64,000 nucleotides of DNA from Pararcticibacter amylolyticus (GTDB taxonomy: Bacteria; Bacteroidota; Bacteroidia; Sphingobacteriales; Sphingobacteriaceae). Of the stretch, positions 17,646-26,679 are shown piece after piece. Within the stretch, counting starts at the first letter, position 1. Every line of letters begins with the position of its first letter. Made by a program: the position numbers and the translations under genes. The stretch spans positions 35,213-99,212 of the forward strand of contig NZ_QEAS01000009.1 in assembly GCF_003130405.1 (NCBI RefSeq), given 5' to 3'. The notes beneath the pieces were generated by a model. It saw only the letters and a list, made by a program, of their open reading frames with translations. It was not told where the DNA came from and searched no databases.

Positions 17646-19364
17646 TTACCATCCCGGGTTTTGTTCAAGGGTGTGGCCGTTCGCCTGGTAAAATGCGACC
17701 TCTCTGGTCGGCAGCGGCTGAAGGTAATCTTTTGCGGGATCGAATCTTCTACCCTTTTCGGCAATGAGGAAACCGTTCGCATCTACTTTACCGGCATAGC
17801 CCGGATCGTTATAGGGTGCACGTCCGGCCCAGTCCGTTCCAGTTATTTTAATACCTTTAATGTCCTGCGGCAACTCCGTTTCCGCAGTTTTCCACCTGCG
17901 CAGATCATCGTAGCGGAAACCCTCAAGCGCCAGTTCTACCGTTCTTTCGCGCCGGATCTCCATTTGCATGCTGAGGTTATTCGCCGTCACAAAGGCCGTA
18001 GTAAGATGAGGCATTCCGACCCGGTCACGCAGCTTGTTGACCGATATATTAAGATCGGCATCGCTGATTGATCCATTCTTTTCATAAACTGCTTCTGCGT
18101 AATTCAAAAGCACTTCAGCATAACGGATAAGATGCCTGTCGTAATCAAACAAACTATTATCCCCTTCCCGGCCCGAATTATTGGCCACAGGATCTTCCGA
18201 CATGTATTTGTACAGGATGTAGCCGGTATTATAATTACGCTGGGGAACATCCGGCCAGTTAGCAACTTTCGTTACCGGGAAAAACACCCGGTTGGTTAAG
18301 GTCCCCGGGATGATCATCGTCTGTGTCATCCGCGGATCCCGCTCCTGGAATTCAGAGGTAAAAGTGCCGTAACCGTGGAAGACAGTACCCGGTGTAGTGA
18401 TGGGCAACCCATTTTTATCAAGATATAGGTCCACGAGTTTACGGGTCGGATTATAGCCATCCTGGTCGTACATATAGGGGGCATCGTGTCCAAGGATATT
18501 CCTGCCATACCGGCGGTCGAGTATGGATTCTTTAGAGTCATCCCCCGCTTCCAGGAACAAGTACCGGTAACTTTGTGCACCGCTGCCGGTGTACAAGCTG
18601 TAGGCATTGCTGTTGATCACTGCCAACGAGGCCGTCACTGCTGCATCCAGGTATTTAACAGCATTTGCACCGCCTCTTGATTTCTGCCAGGTTCCTTCAA
18701 ACAACGCTACCCGCGAAGCCAGGGCCAGAGCCGCTCCTTTAGTGATTCTTCCAATATCAGATGAAGAGATATCCGATTGAACAGGCAGATCATTTTTCGC
18801 TTCGTCAAGATCCTTCAGTATGAGGTCAGCAGTTTCAGTACGGCCCGACCTGGGAGCGAACAATTCGGGATCATTTGTTTTTAACACCCTGGTTATGAGC
18901 GGCACTCCCCCGTATATTCTGAGTAGTTTCCAATAATACCAGGCCCTGAAAAACTTGGCTTCGGCTACATACCTTTTAATCTCAACATCCTCGCTTCCTG
19001 CACCTTTTTCTAAGATATTATTAGCAGACCGGATGTATCCGTAGCAAGAATTCCATGTATCGGATGTTTCGGGCGGAACCAGTTGACCGTTACTTACCGA
19101 ATTTGGCACATTAAATGCAATATCGGATTCGGTATCCTCTTCGCCAAACCTGTCAAGCCCGTTATAAAGATTGTTAGCAGCCAGCTTAAAATCAGCGCCT
19201 GTTTTCCAGAATGTGGCATCCGTAATACTATCCTGCGATACCAGGTTCAGGTCCTTCTGGCAACTGCTCCAAAGAATAGACATCAGCAATAAGGAGACTA
19301 CAAGGGTTTCCTTACTTATTATTTTATAACGATTTAAATATCTGCGTTTCATACCCTGTTTCAT
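17646..19364 (-). CDS. SusD/RagB family surface lipoprotein, locus 2
   Basis: 572 residues. Signal peptide with lipobox LWSSC, Cys at residue 35 (or 31 if the second ATG is used). Contains AEAKFFRAWYYWKLLRIYGGVPLI, the conserved SusD helix, and VELALEGFRYDDLRRWKTAE, the C-terminal SusD block. Its ATG overlaps the susC stop by one base (TAATG), so translation is coupled. A glycan-binding lid of the SusC2 transporter. Confidence 0.96.
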   Translation of the reverse strand: MKQGMKRRYLNRYKIISKETLVVSLLLMSILWSSCQKDLNLVSQDSITDATFWKTGADFKLAANNLYNGLDRFGEEDTESDIAFNVPNSVSNGQLVPPETSDTWNSCYGYIRSANNILEKGAGSEDVEIKRYVAEAKFFRAWYYWKLLRIYGGVPLITRVLKTNDPELFAPRSGRTETADLILKDLDEAKNDLPVQSDISSSDIGRITKGAALALASRVALFEGTWQKSRGGANAVKYLDAAVTASLAVINSNAYSLYTGSGAQSYRYLFLEAGDDSKESILDRRYGRNILGHDAPYMYDQDGYNPTRKLVDLYLDKNGLPITTPGTVFHGYGTFTSEFQERDPRMTQTMIIPGTLTNRVFFPVTKVANWPDVPQRNYNTGYILYKYMSEDPVANNSGREGDNSLFDYDRHLIRYAEVLLNYAEAVYEKNGSISDADLNISVNKLRDRVGMPHLTTAFVTANNLSMQMEIRRERTVELALEGFRYDDLRRWKTAETELPQDIKGIKITGTDWAGRAPYNDPGYAGKVDANGFLIAEKGRRFDPAKDYLQPLPTREVAFYQANGHTLEQNPGW

Positions 19365-22300
19365 TAAAATTTAACATTTAAACCCATCGAATAAACCCTG
19401 TTGAAGGGATAAGTGCCCTCCTGGCGGTAACCGTCTTCAGGATCGAAGTTGCCGCCAAATGTTCCTTTTGAAATGGTAAACAGATCCTGGCCGCTCACAT
19501 AGATGCGGGCAGATTTCATTTTGATAGCCCGGGCAAAAGCATCCGGCAGGTTATACCCGGCTGTAATAACCTTAAAGCGCAGATAGGCAACATTCTGTAT
19601 GGTTTTCGTAGATGCACGGTAATTATACCCTCCCACATCGTCCCATCCTAAATTCCCTGGCAGGTATCTTGGAAATTCAGCATCGGGCCGGTCAGCACTG
19701 TAAGTTTTGTTATAAAAATATGCCAGCGAAGGCCAGAAGAAGGTATTAGGCCTGCTGATGTTACTTTCATAAATCACATCTCTTTTGCCAACTCCCTGTA
19801 AGAATACCTGAAAATCAAATTGTTTATATGCAAGGTTAATGTTAGATGAATAAGAGTATCTCGGGGTAACATTACCGAGGTATATCATATCACCATCAAG
19901 CCCCTTGCTCCTATCGCCGAAAGCAGTAAGCTTCCCATCTCCGTCTACGTCCTTATACATCATGTCGCCGATAGAAACCCGCGCCGGTACACCCTGAAGT
20001 TTCTTATATTCATCCAGCTGGGCCTGGGTCCTGATAATACCCTCAGAAACATATCCGAAGTAAGAATTGAGGGCATACCCTTTGCGGGTTCTGACCATCC
20101 CTTCTCCATAAGAATCAGTATTCATCAGCTCAACCAGCTCATTTCTGCTGTCACTCAGCTGCAGAGAAACACTGTACCGGAAGTCTCCGATCTTATCTTT
20201 CCACGTCACAATAGATTCAAAACCCTTCGTCACCAATTTTCCCTGATTGCTGGAAGGCGGTGTGGCTCCGAAGGTTGCCGGCACTGCTATATTCACCAGC
20301 ATATCGTCATTGATCTTGTTATAGTAATCGAAAGAAAAGGCAAGTCTTGAATTCAGCAAAGCAAGGTCGAGACCAATATTTTTATTGGTGATTGTTTCCC
20401 ATGTTCTGTCAGAAGAAGCCGGATTGGCGTTAGCTCCGGTAAGGCCTGCATTCGGCGAACCTAAAGGGTAATTACCACTTAGAGATATTAATGGGATATA
20501 ATCATAAAGTCCCAGATTTCCGATCTCCTGGTTACCCATCTTACCATAAGACACTCTCAATTTTAACAGGTCAAACGCGTTCAGCGACTTAATGAACTTT
20601 TCTTCTGAGACGTTATAAGCTATTGCAGCTGACGGGAAAACCGCGCTCCAGCGTTCCGATGGCGCAAACTTTGAACTTCCGTCGGCACGAGCAGTCAGGT
20701 CCATGATCAATTTTCCTTTATACCCATACGTTAATCTGCCAAAGTAAGACCCGAGTGCCTGATCACTCAGGTTACCTGTAAAATTTGCATAAGCAACTTT
20801 CGTCCGGTCAGCCAGGTTCAGTGTAAACAAGCTGTTGTTCGGAAAATTATATCCAGTTGTAGACTGTCCGGAAATATTCGTTTGTTCCAGTGAAGCACCT
20901 CCTGTTAAACTGAACCGGTGATCTGTTCCAAAATCTTTATTATAGTCAAAATAAACCTGGTAGAGTTTATTCAGCGTTTTGCTATTTGTATAACCGGCAG
21001 AGTTCGGCGTATTCCGGATATCCTGAATGCCTCCGGTATAATTGCTCCGGATAATTGTGGGATGAATTGCCGTGCTATTAAGATAATCCATCCTGACAGC
21101 TACCTGTCCCGTAAGTTTAAAGCCGGGCAGAACAGAATAATCTGCTTTTAAGTTCGTTGCAAACCGTGAAAAATTATCCGTAGTGGTTCCCCCTTCTTCC
21201 AGGTATCCGGCCGGATTGGCATACCCCTGGTAACTGTAGAACTGCCCCACCTGGTTATACACCGGAGCATAAGGAAACTGCCTGGTGACATTTTTCAGAG
21301 GGCTCTCTCCGTTAATTTCTGAAGGTGTTTTTGTATTAGTATTATCAAAATTTGTCCGGGTTTCTACCGATAATTTATTGCCGATACGAAAGTCGTAATT
21401 CATCCGGAGGTTATAGCCATCTGATTTATTCTCGCCAAACCGCAGGATACCATTGTCTCTTCTATACCCTGCAGACATCATATAACTGTTATTCTCTCCG
21501 CCGCCAGAAATGGCCAGGTTATGAATCTGCTGGGACGAACTTTTATATACTACCTTATTCCAGTCGGTATAGCCATAAAATCCCGGATAATTTGTCACCC
21601 CATAATTCCATCCTTTATCCAGATCCGGTGCAGCATTGGCTTTAATTTTATCAAACACCTCCTGGGGGAATCCGGGCAAACCTGTATTTCTCAAGCCTTC
21701 ATCTGCAAATTCCGCATATTGCAGGGTGTTCATCATTTTTCTGAGGTAGGTAGGGGTCTTAATACCTGCATTTGCAGTATAATTTACCTCCGGAGGTCCT
21801 TTTCTGCCGCGCTTGGTTGTTACAATGATTACACCATCGCCTGCACGCGCTCCATATATCGCCGCGGCAGCGTCCTTCAACACGGTAACGTCGGCAATAT
21901 CATTGGTATTGATCGTATTGATATCCCCGGGAATTCCGTCGACAAGAATTAAAGGCTTGTTGCCGTTGATTGACGACTCCCCGCGTACTTTCAGGTTGAA
22001 GTTTCCACCACCAGGCTGTCCACTGTTTTTCGCTATCGTAAGGCCCGGTATAGTTCCCTGTAAGGCATCGAAACTACTGGTGGTCGGCCTGTTCTCAAAC
22101 ACTTCAGCTTTAACCGAAGAAATGGCACCGGTAACGGCTCCCTTTACGCGTGTTCCGTAGCCAACCACAACGACTTCGCTCAGCTTCGCTTCAGATTTAG
22201 ATATCCGGATGTCAAGAACAGTTTTTCCGTTCAGAGGTACGCGCTGGCGATGATAGCCGATGTAAGTAAATATCAGAACAGAGGCCGGCGAGGGAACTGT

Positions 22301-22822
22301 CAATGTAAACGCACCGTTGGCATCGGATACAGCTCCCCGCGTTGTTCCTTCGATTCCGATTGATACACCCGGAAGGGGCTCCCCGCTTATAGAATCCCTT
22401 ACCACCCCTAAAACCTTCTGATCCGCAGAAACATTGTTTAAGGGGTGTCCGGGTATAGCTTCTTCCTTACGTTTTAGCAAGATGACCTTGTTTACAATAC
22501 GATATTCGAAAGGTTGTCCCTTTACGCATTCCTCAAGTACCTTTTTCAGATCAAGGTTACGTGCGTCAAGAGTAATGGGTTTAGCACCTTCTATAGCTGC
22601 ATTATTGTAAACGAAGTCGTAATCCGTTTGCATCTTGATCTGAGCAATTACAGCAGAAAGCGGTGCGTTTTTAACCGACAATGTAACCCGCTGCGCTAAT
22701 GTCGTCGCCCGCACCTGTATCAGGGCGACAGCTATAAAAAAGCACGTGAGCTTCATTTTTAAGATACGATTGGAAATTACATAGGAATCCCACCTAAAGT
22801 AATTTAGTAAATTTTTATACAT
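19364..22822 (-). CDS. SusC/RagA TonB-linked outer-membrane receptor with STN domain, locus 2
   Basis: 1152 residues, start MYKNLLNYF. Signal region LKMKLTCFFIAVALIQVRA, STN domain (about 45-115), carboxypeptidase-regulatory-like domain (GVSIGIEGTTRGAVSDANG), the signature EVVVVGYGTRVKGAVTGA, plug with ILVDGIPGD and GARAGDGVIIVTT, then a large barrel ending YSMGLNVKF. The start codon context CAAATGTATAAAAA is shared with locus 1 apart from one A. It imports the locus 2 ligand and, through STN, should signal to FecR at 23031-24215. Confidence 0.96.
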   Translation of the reverse strand: MYKNLLNYFRWDSYVISNRILKMKLTCFFIAVALIQVRATTLAQRVTLSVKNAPLSAVIAQIKMQTDYDFVYNNAAIEGAKPITLDARNLDLKKVLEECVKGQPFEYRIVNKVILLKRKEEAIPGHPLNNVSADQKVLGVVRDSISGEPLPGVSIGIEGTTRGAVSDANGAFTLTVPSPASVLIFTYIGYHRQRVPLNGKTVLDIRISKSEAKLSEVVVVGYGTRVKGAVTGAISSVKAEVFENRPTTSSFDALQGTIPGLTIAKNSGQPGGGNFNLKVRGESSINGNKPLILVDGIPGDINTINTNDIADVTVLKDAAAAIYGARAGDGVIIVTTKRGRKGPPEVNYTANAGIKTPTYLRKMMNTLQYAEFADEGLRNTGLPGFPQEVFDKIKANAAPDLDKGWNYGVTNYPGFYGYTDWNKVVYKSSSQQIHNLAISGGGENNSYMMSAGYRRDNGILRFGENKSDGYNLRMNYDFRIGNKLSVETRTNFDNTNTKTPSEINGESPLKNVTRQFPYAPVYNQVGQFYSYQGYANPAGYLEEGGTTTDNFSRFATNLKADYSVLPGFKLTGQVAVRMDYLNSTAIHPTIIRSNYTGGIQDIRNTPNSAGYTNSKTLNKLYQVYFDYNKDFGTDHRFSLTGGASLEQTNISGQSTTGYNFPNNSLFTLNLADRTKVAYANFTGNLSDQALGSYFGRLTYGYKGKLIMDLTARADGSSKFAPSERWSAVFPSAAIAYNVSEEKFIKSLNAFDLLKLRVSYGKMGNQEIGNLGLYDYIPLISLSGNYPLGSPNAGLTGANANPASSDRTWETITNKNIGLDLALLNSRLAFSFDYYNKINDDMLVNIAVPATFGATPPSSNQGKLVTKGFESIVTWKDKIGDFRYSVSLQLSDSRNELVELMNTDSYGEGMVRTRKGYALNSYFGYVSEGIIRTQAQLDEYKKLQGVPARVSIGDMMYKDVDGDGKLTAFGDRSKGLDGDMIYLGNVTPRYSYSSNINLAYKQFDFQVFLQGVGKRDVIYESNISRPNTFFWPSLAYFYNKTYSADRPDAEFPRYLPGNLGWDDVGGYNYRASTKTIQNVAYLRFKVITAGYNLPDAFARAIKMKSARIYVSGQDLFTISKGTFGGNFDPEDGYRQEGTYPFNRVYSMGLNVKF

Positions 22823-22920
22823 TTGAATATTAGTTTATTGTGTTAGTGGATAACTGCAATAATTAATCAATTGATAGCATTGCTTATCAGCCAGGAGCGG
22901 TTCGAGCGTTCCTGGTTTTA
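22818..22920 (+). ncRNA. Candidate cis-antisense RNA opposite the locus 2 susC leader
   Basis: Seen: plus-strand TACATTTG (22818-22825) over the susC start codon fits the Bacteroidota -7 element TAnnTTTG. Downstream on the same strand is a small hairpin (GATAGC-ATT-GCTTATC, 22873-22888), then CCAGGAGCG with CGTTCCTGG (22891-22915, 7-base loop) and TTTTA. The stem is complete, with one G-U, only in the plus-strand RNA. An RNA starting near 22832 and ending near 22919 would be about 88 bases and fully antisense to the susC leader. DonS-type RNAs of Bacteroides are known to repress sigma/anti-sigma-controlled susC genes in this way. No clear -33 element is visible. Confidence 0.42.
22891..22919 (+). 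terminator. Antisense intrinsic terminator in the locus 2 leader
   Basis: CCAGGAGCG pairs with CGTTCCTGG (9 pairs, one G-U, 7-base loop) followed by TTTT on the plus strand, between fecR and susC which are both on the minus strand. No plus-strand gene lies upstream. Confidence 0.6.
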
Positions 22921-23030
22921 GTTCGCTTTTCTGGTCACATTTTTTCTATAGCATCTCCTTTCTTCATTGGTTGTTTGTCCATTTAATTGTTAGTTTTCAG
23001 GTAGTATATAGTGGCTGTTGTTTATAGGTA

Positions 23031-24215
23031 TCAGTTACTGACAATAATTTTTCGTTTATCAATCCTGAACTGAACATGGCCCAGGCTCTGCAAACTGCCC
23101 AGGATGTCGGGCAGGTTGGAGGAACGGGAAAATGTGCCTCCGAACTTCTCCTCATTGTTATGAAAATTCCTGTATTCGACGTCTACGTCGTACCAGCGGC
23201 TTACTGCCCTCATGATATTGGTGATCTTTTGATCGTTGAACATAAAGAAGCCATTTTTCCAGGCGACCACTTCTTCCATGTCTGCCTTTCCGATGGCCAT
23301 ACTGCCACTGGATCTCTCCAGTTTAGCTTGCTGACCAGGTGTCAGAAGTCCTGATGCGCCCGAAGGCATATCCTTCACCCTCACACTACCCTCCAGCAGA
23401 GTTGTGCTGATGTTATGCTCATCATCATAAGCCTTAATATTAAAATGGGTACCCAGTACCGTGATCTCTTGTCTGCCTGAAAGAACTTTGAAAGGCGCCG
23501 ATTTATTATGAGACACTTCGAAATAAGCTTCTCCCGTAACGGATACCATCCTTGATTTACCACTGAACTGCGTGGGAAAGGTAATGGATGAAGCGGCATT
23601 CAGCCACACCTTTGAGCCGTCCGCAAGTACAAGTGGGTACGGAGATTGCTCACCACGGCTGGTAACAAGTGTGTTGGTAGAGTTGTTTAATTCTCGTCCG
23701 GTTCCGTTATTTTGATAGGAAACACCATCTGAGGGACTCACATTTACGGTTGTTTGGCCAATCCTGGCCGTTGTGGCAGCCATTGATCTCTTCAACGTAA
23801 TTTTTTTCCCATTGGCAAGTGTAAGAGTCGCCTGAAATTCCCCCGGTTTGATATTCACTGCAGTCTGCGCTTTTTCCGCATACGGTTTCTTACCCGGGTT
23901 CTTCCAGAGCAGGATGCCTGATGTGACCGCCACTATGATCGCAGCAGCGGCACTAGATTTATATATAAGTCGCTTTATCCTGTTCCTGCGCCGGCTGATC
24001 TCCGTTTTGACTTGATGGTGAACAGCGTAGAGACGATCTGCTTCTTTTGCGCTTGCAGGAAGCTCAGCTTCCGCTGACAACAATTCTTCCATGATAAGAT
24101 CCCTCAGTAAATTCTCATCTGCCGTTCCGAACAACTGAAAAAGATCCGATAAGTCTTCCTTACTGCAGGTATTACTAAGAAATTTCTTATACAAAATGGA
24201 ATGGTTCTCTTTCAA
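23031..24215 (-). CDS. FecR family anti-sigma factor, locus 2
   Basis: 394 residues. Membrane helix at about 85-104 (SSAAAAIIVAVTSGILLW) after a basic RRRNRIKRL stretch, so the first 80 residues are cytoplasmic. Periplasmic FecR domain with YPLVLADGSKVWLNAASS and MVSVTGEAYFEVSHN; C-terminal DUF4974-like domain (ITNIMRAVSRWYDVDVEY ... FSRSSNLPDILGSL). Pairs with the sigma factor 84 bases upstream and with the receptor 208 bases downstream. Confidence 0.95.
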   Translation of the reverse strand: MKENHSILYKKFLSNTCSKEDLSDLFQLFGTADENLLRDLIMEELLSAEAELPASAKEADRLYAVHHQVKTEISRRRNRIKRLIYKSSAAAAIIVAVTSGILLWKNPGKKPYAEKAQTAVNIKPGEFQATLTLANGKKITLKRSMAATTARIGQTTVNVSPSDGVSYQNNGTGRELNNSTNTLVTSRGEQSPYPLVLADGSKVWLNAASSITFPTQFSGKSRMVSVTGEAYFEVSHNKSAPFKVLSGRQEITVLGTHFNIKAYDDEHNISTTLLEGSVRVKDMPSGASGLLTPGQQAKLERSSGSMAIGKADMEEVVAWKNGFFMFNDQKITNIMRAVSRWYDVDVEYRNFHNNEEKFGGTFSRSSNLPDILGSLQSLGHVQFRIDKRKIIVSN

Positions 24216-24299
24216 AATATCAAGCCCCTTTTTTGCTAATACGTTTTAAAATCACCTGACATCTACTGTGAGGGAAAAAATTTTAAGAAAAGATAGAGA

Positions 24300-24917
24300 T
24301 TACAGATTCTTTTGAATCAGATGCAGGAAGGCCGGCAAGGCGAGGCCATAGGAAATGTGGTGGGTTTTGAACATGAAGGTTTTGATCTTCCTGGTTGCCC
24401 TCACAATATGTCCGTTAATGGTAGACGTTGAGATCCCCAGCATCTGGCTAACTTCGTCGTAGCTTTTGCCTTCCTGTTTACAAAGCCTGAAAACAATCTT
24501 TTGCTGCTCGGGAAGTTGCTCGATAGCCATCTCCAGGAGCTCATTGGTTTCTTTAAGAAGCAAATGAGCGCCGGCGTCTTCCGTCACTTCATCTACGGCA
24601 TATCTTACCTGCTCCTGCAATTCCTGTTCCCTGGCAAGTTTCCGGTAAAAATCATGTACCAGGTTCTGGGCAATCTGGTAAACATATCCTTTCATTCCCT
24701 TTTCGGGATCAATCAGATCACGCTTTTCCCAAACCTTGATAAAAACAGTTTGCAGGATCTCTTCCGCAACAAACTCCACCTTGAGCATCTTGAGCAATTT
24801 CCGGTAAACGGGCAAGCTGTAGTGGCTATAGAAATAATCGAAGGCTCTTTCATCACCATCACGCAGTCTTTTTAACTGAAATTTTTCACTATCCGGTGTC
24901 AGCGTTTTCTGGTACAT
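24300..24917 (-). CDS. ECF RNA polymerase sigma factor, locus 2
   Basis: 205 residues from ATG 24917 (MYQKTLTP). The frame is open 64 codons further, but that part overlaps the Crp-like gene and has no sigma features, so the internal start is preferred. Region 2: AEEILQTVFIKVWEKRDLI and KGYVYQIAQNLVHDFYRK. Region 4: QQKIVFRLCKQEGKSYDEVSQ then MLGISTSTINGH. The C-terminus is a hydrophobic tail (SYGLALPAFLHLIQKNL). Expected to transcribe locus 2 when FecR releases it. Confidence 0.94.
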   Translation of the reverse strand: MYQKTLTPDSEKFQLKRLRDGDERAFDYFYSHYSLPVYRKLLKMLKVEFVAEEILQTVFIKVWEKRDLIDPEKGMKGYVYQIAQNLVHDFYRKLAREQELQEQVRYAVDEVTEDAGAHLLLKETNELLEMAIEQLPEQQKIVFRLCKQEGKSYDEVSQMLGISTSTINGHIVRATRKIKTFMFKTHHISYGLALPAFLHLIQKNL

Positions 24918-25038
24918 TGGTAAGTAAACGAGTGTTCTGCAGGTTGAAATTATATAAAAATCTACCGGCAACCGTCCTGTACTGTCTGGTGAGGGGCAAT
25001 ATTTCAGAAGAGGCAATCGCGCACCCGACCTCTCCCGG

Positions 25039-25635
25039 TCAATGCCTGCCTGCCACGTTTTTCCGGATGCGGCTGAGCGATTTCGGGGCGATACCCAAAT
25101 AGTTGGCAATATGGTAAAGAGGTACCTTCTGTATGATCTGAGGCTGCTCCTGCAACAGGTTCAGGTACCGTTCTGTTGCGTCTGATATCTGCAGGTTCAG
25201 GGTCTGTCTGACCATTCGCATGAATGCATTTTCAGTCAATATCCGGCCCAGTCGTTCCAGCCTGGGAATTCGTTTATACAGATCTTCCAGAACATTATTT
25301 TCAAAAACATACACTTCAGCGGGCTCCATGGCAATGATGTTCAGAAAGGCAGGGGAACGGTTAAGGCGGCTGTAAATATCGGAGACCCAATCACCGGCAA
25401 AAGCAAAATCCGTCGTGAAGCGATCGCCGTTATCAAGGAACGTAGAATAAACAAAACTTCCTGATCTGACGAAAGCAACAAAATCGCAGATGCCTCCCTG
25501 CTGAAGCAGGGAGGCATCCGCTTCTATCTTTCGGTAAAGAGCTTCAGCGTAAACTGTATCCCATTCATTATTATCCAGGGGACAAAGATTGAGAACACAA
25601 TCTTTCAACTCTATGGTGTTTCCCATAATAGCCAA
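25039..25635 (-). CDS. Crp/Fnr family transcriptional regulator
   Basis: 198 residues. N-terminal cyclic-nucleotide-binding-like beta barrel (about 25-125; FVAFVRSGSFVYSTFLDNGD, FAFAGDWVSDIYS) and C-terminal winged helix (VPLYHIANYLGIAPKSLSRIRK). The usual phosphate-binding cassette for cAMP is not evident, as in most Bacteroidota Crp-like proteins, and there is no iron-sulfur cysteine cluster. It lies 121 bases upstream of the locus 2 sigma gene, on the same strand, and 36 bases after the outer-membrane protein gene. Whether it controls locus 2 is open. Confidence 0.85.
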   Translation of the reverse strand: MAIMGNTIELKDCVLNLCPLDNNEWDTVYAEALYRKIEADASLLQQGGICDFVAFVRSGSFVYSTFLDNGDRFTTDFAFAGDWVSDIYSRLNRSPAFLNIIAMEPAEVYVFENNVLEDLYKRIPRLERLGRILTENAFMRMVRQTLNLQISDATERYLNLLQEQPQIIQKVPLYHIANYLGIAPKSLSRIRKNVAGRH

Positions 25636-25671
25636 AGATAATACTCTTCATCTTTCAGTCATCCACAGGTT

Positions 25672-26277
25672 TTATTTCTTTTCCCAAATTCTCCACCCTA
25701 TACGTATCACAGGAGAAAGGTCGGCCCGGGGAATATCATATCGTTCTCCATTAAAGTCGGCGCTCCCGTCACTCCTCAGGTAGAGATGCAGCCCGGGCTG
25801 CAGGTAGAGATGCCTGCCAAAGAAAAACTGGTAACTCAGCCCACCTCCGAAATCATCACTCCGGAGATCCCGGCTCATCCCGGTCAATTTCTGTTCGATC
25901 TTAAACGTGTGCATTTCCAAAAATGTGTACACTTCAAGATTTCTCCAAACATTGTAACCAAGGAAGATTCCGGGGGAAGTCTTATAAAAGCGTTTAAAGG
26001 CTTCCCTGCTGTTTTTCACCCCTGCTGGTTCTGCATTGCACTTGCCCCCGTTGATTATGCTTATTCTCAAACGAATCTTGCCGTATCTGTAACCTATTGC
26101 GGCGTGATAGCCGCCGGTAAAAAACATGGGGAATAAAGACTCCACTTCGAATGCCCGTCCCGCCTTAAAATGAGGCATCTTCTGTTCGCCGGAATCGATC
26201 ACCGCTGCCTCCTGCGCCAATAAATGATCCTGGAAAACCAGGAGCAATAAGATTACATAAAAAAAATAACGTTTCAT
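25672..26277 (-). CDS. Outer-membrane beta-barrel-like protein of unknown function
   Basis: 201 residues from ATG 26277, where the signal peptide MKRYFFYVILLLLVF begins, cleaved after LLAQ. The mature part alternates hydrophobic and polar residues in strands such as GGYHAAIGYRYGKIRLRISI, FGGGLSYQFFFGRHLYLQ and PGLHLYLRS, ending VIRIGWRIWEKK with aromatic residues, typical of small outer-membrane barrels. No family recognised. Likely in one transcript with the Crp-like gene 36 bases downstream. Confidence 0.7.
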   Translation of the reverse strand: MKRYFFYVILLLLVFQDHLLAQEAAVIDSGEQKMPHFKAGRAFEVESLFPMFFTGGYHAAIGYRYGKIRLRISIINGGKCNAEPAGVKNSREAFKRFYKTSPGIFLGYNVWRNLEVYTFLEMHTFKIEQKLTGMSRDLRSDDFGGGLSYQFFFGRHLYLQPGLHLYLRSDGSADFNGERYDIPRADLSPVIRIGWRIWEKK

Positions 26278-26679
26278 TTTATCGCACCTGCCTTGAAGCA
26301 AGTTTTACAAAGGTCGATAAACAGCGAAATATGACAGGTCCACATTTGTTACCAAAATCATCTGAAGCCCGCATACAATTATGACGCTTCTTAAAGGGTG
26401 GTACAAGCAAAGCCATAACCGGCCCGCAACAACGCAGTATCTTATCAAAATGGAAGGACGGAAACAGTGAAATTGGGAAACAGGGAACTGTTAATCTTGA
26501 CAGGAATTGCCCCAGGCATTGAATTACATTCTCAATATGGGGATCGCCTGCCCGCATCAGTAAGACCCCTCCTGCTAAAATCAGGATTAAAAGAAAACAC
26601 CATTTCCAATAGTATGGTCGGCGCATGTAAATGGACAAAGGAGCTTTTCTTATATTCGCCGGCATAAAACCACAGGGTC
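26278..26679. other. Divergent intergenic stretch
   Basis: 402 bases between the beta-barrel gene (minus) and the esterase gene (plus). Apart from the weak minus-strand frame noted separately, I see no gene, repeat or clear promoter; one strand each should carry the promoters of the two divergent units. Confidence 0.45.
26279..26626 (-). CDS. Possible small membrane protein, weak call
   Basis: From the ATG at 26626 the frame encodes 115 residues. Residues 1-25 look like a genuine membrane helix after basic and aromatic residues (MRRPYYWKWCFLLILILAGG). The C-terminal half has many Cys, Pro and Phe without a pattern and may be noise. Its TAA (26279-26281) is one base from the next gene's ATG, which would suit translational coupling. 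It could be a real small protein, a decayed gene or a chance frame. Confidence 0.22.
   Translation of the reverse strand: MRRPYYWKWCFLLILILAGGVLLMRAGDPHIENVIQCLGQFLSRLTVPCFPISLFPSFHFDKILRCCGPVMALLVPPFKKRHNCMRASDDFGNKCGPVIFRCLSTFVKLASRQVR

Noticed and set aside
24918..25109. 64-codon N-terminal extension of the locus 2 sigma factor
   Set aside because: Overlaps the Crp-like gene in another frame and lacks sigma features; the ATG at 24917 gives a normal-length ECF protein.
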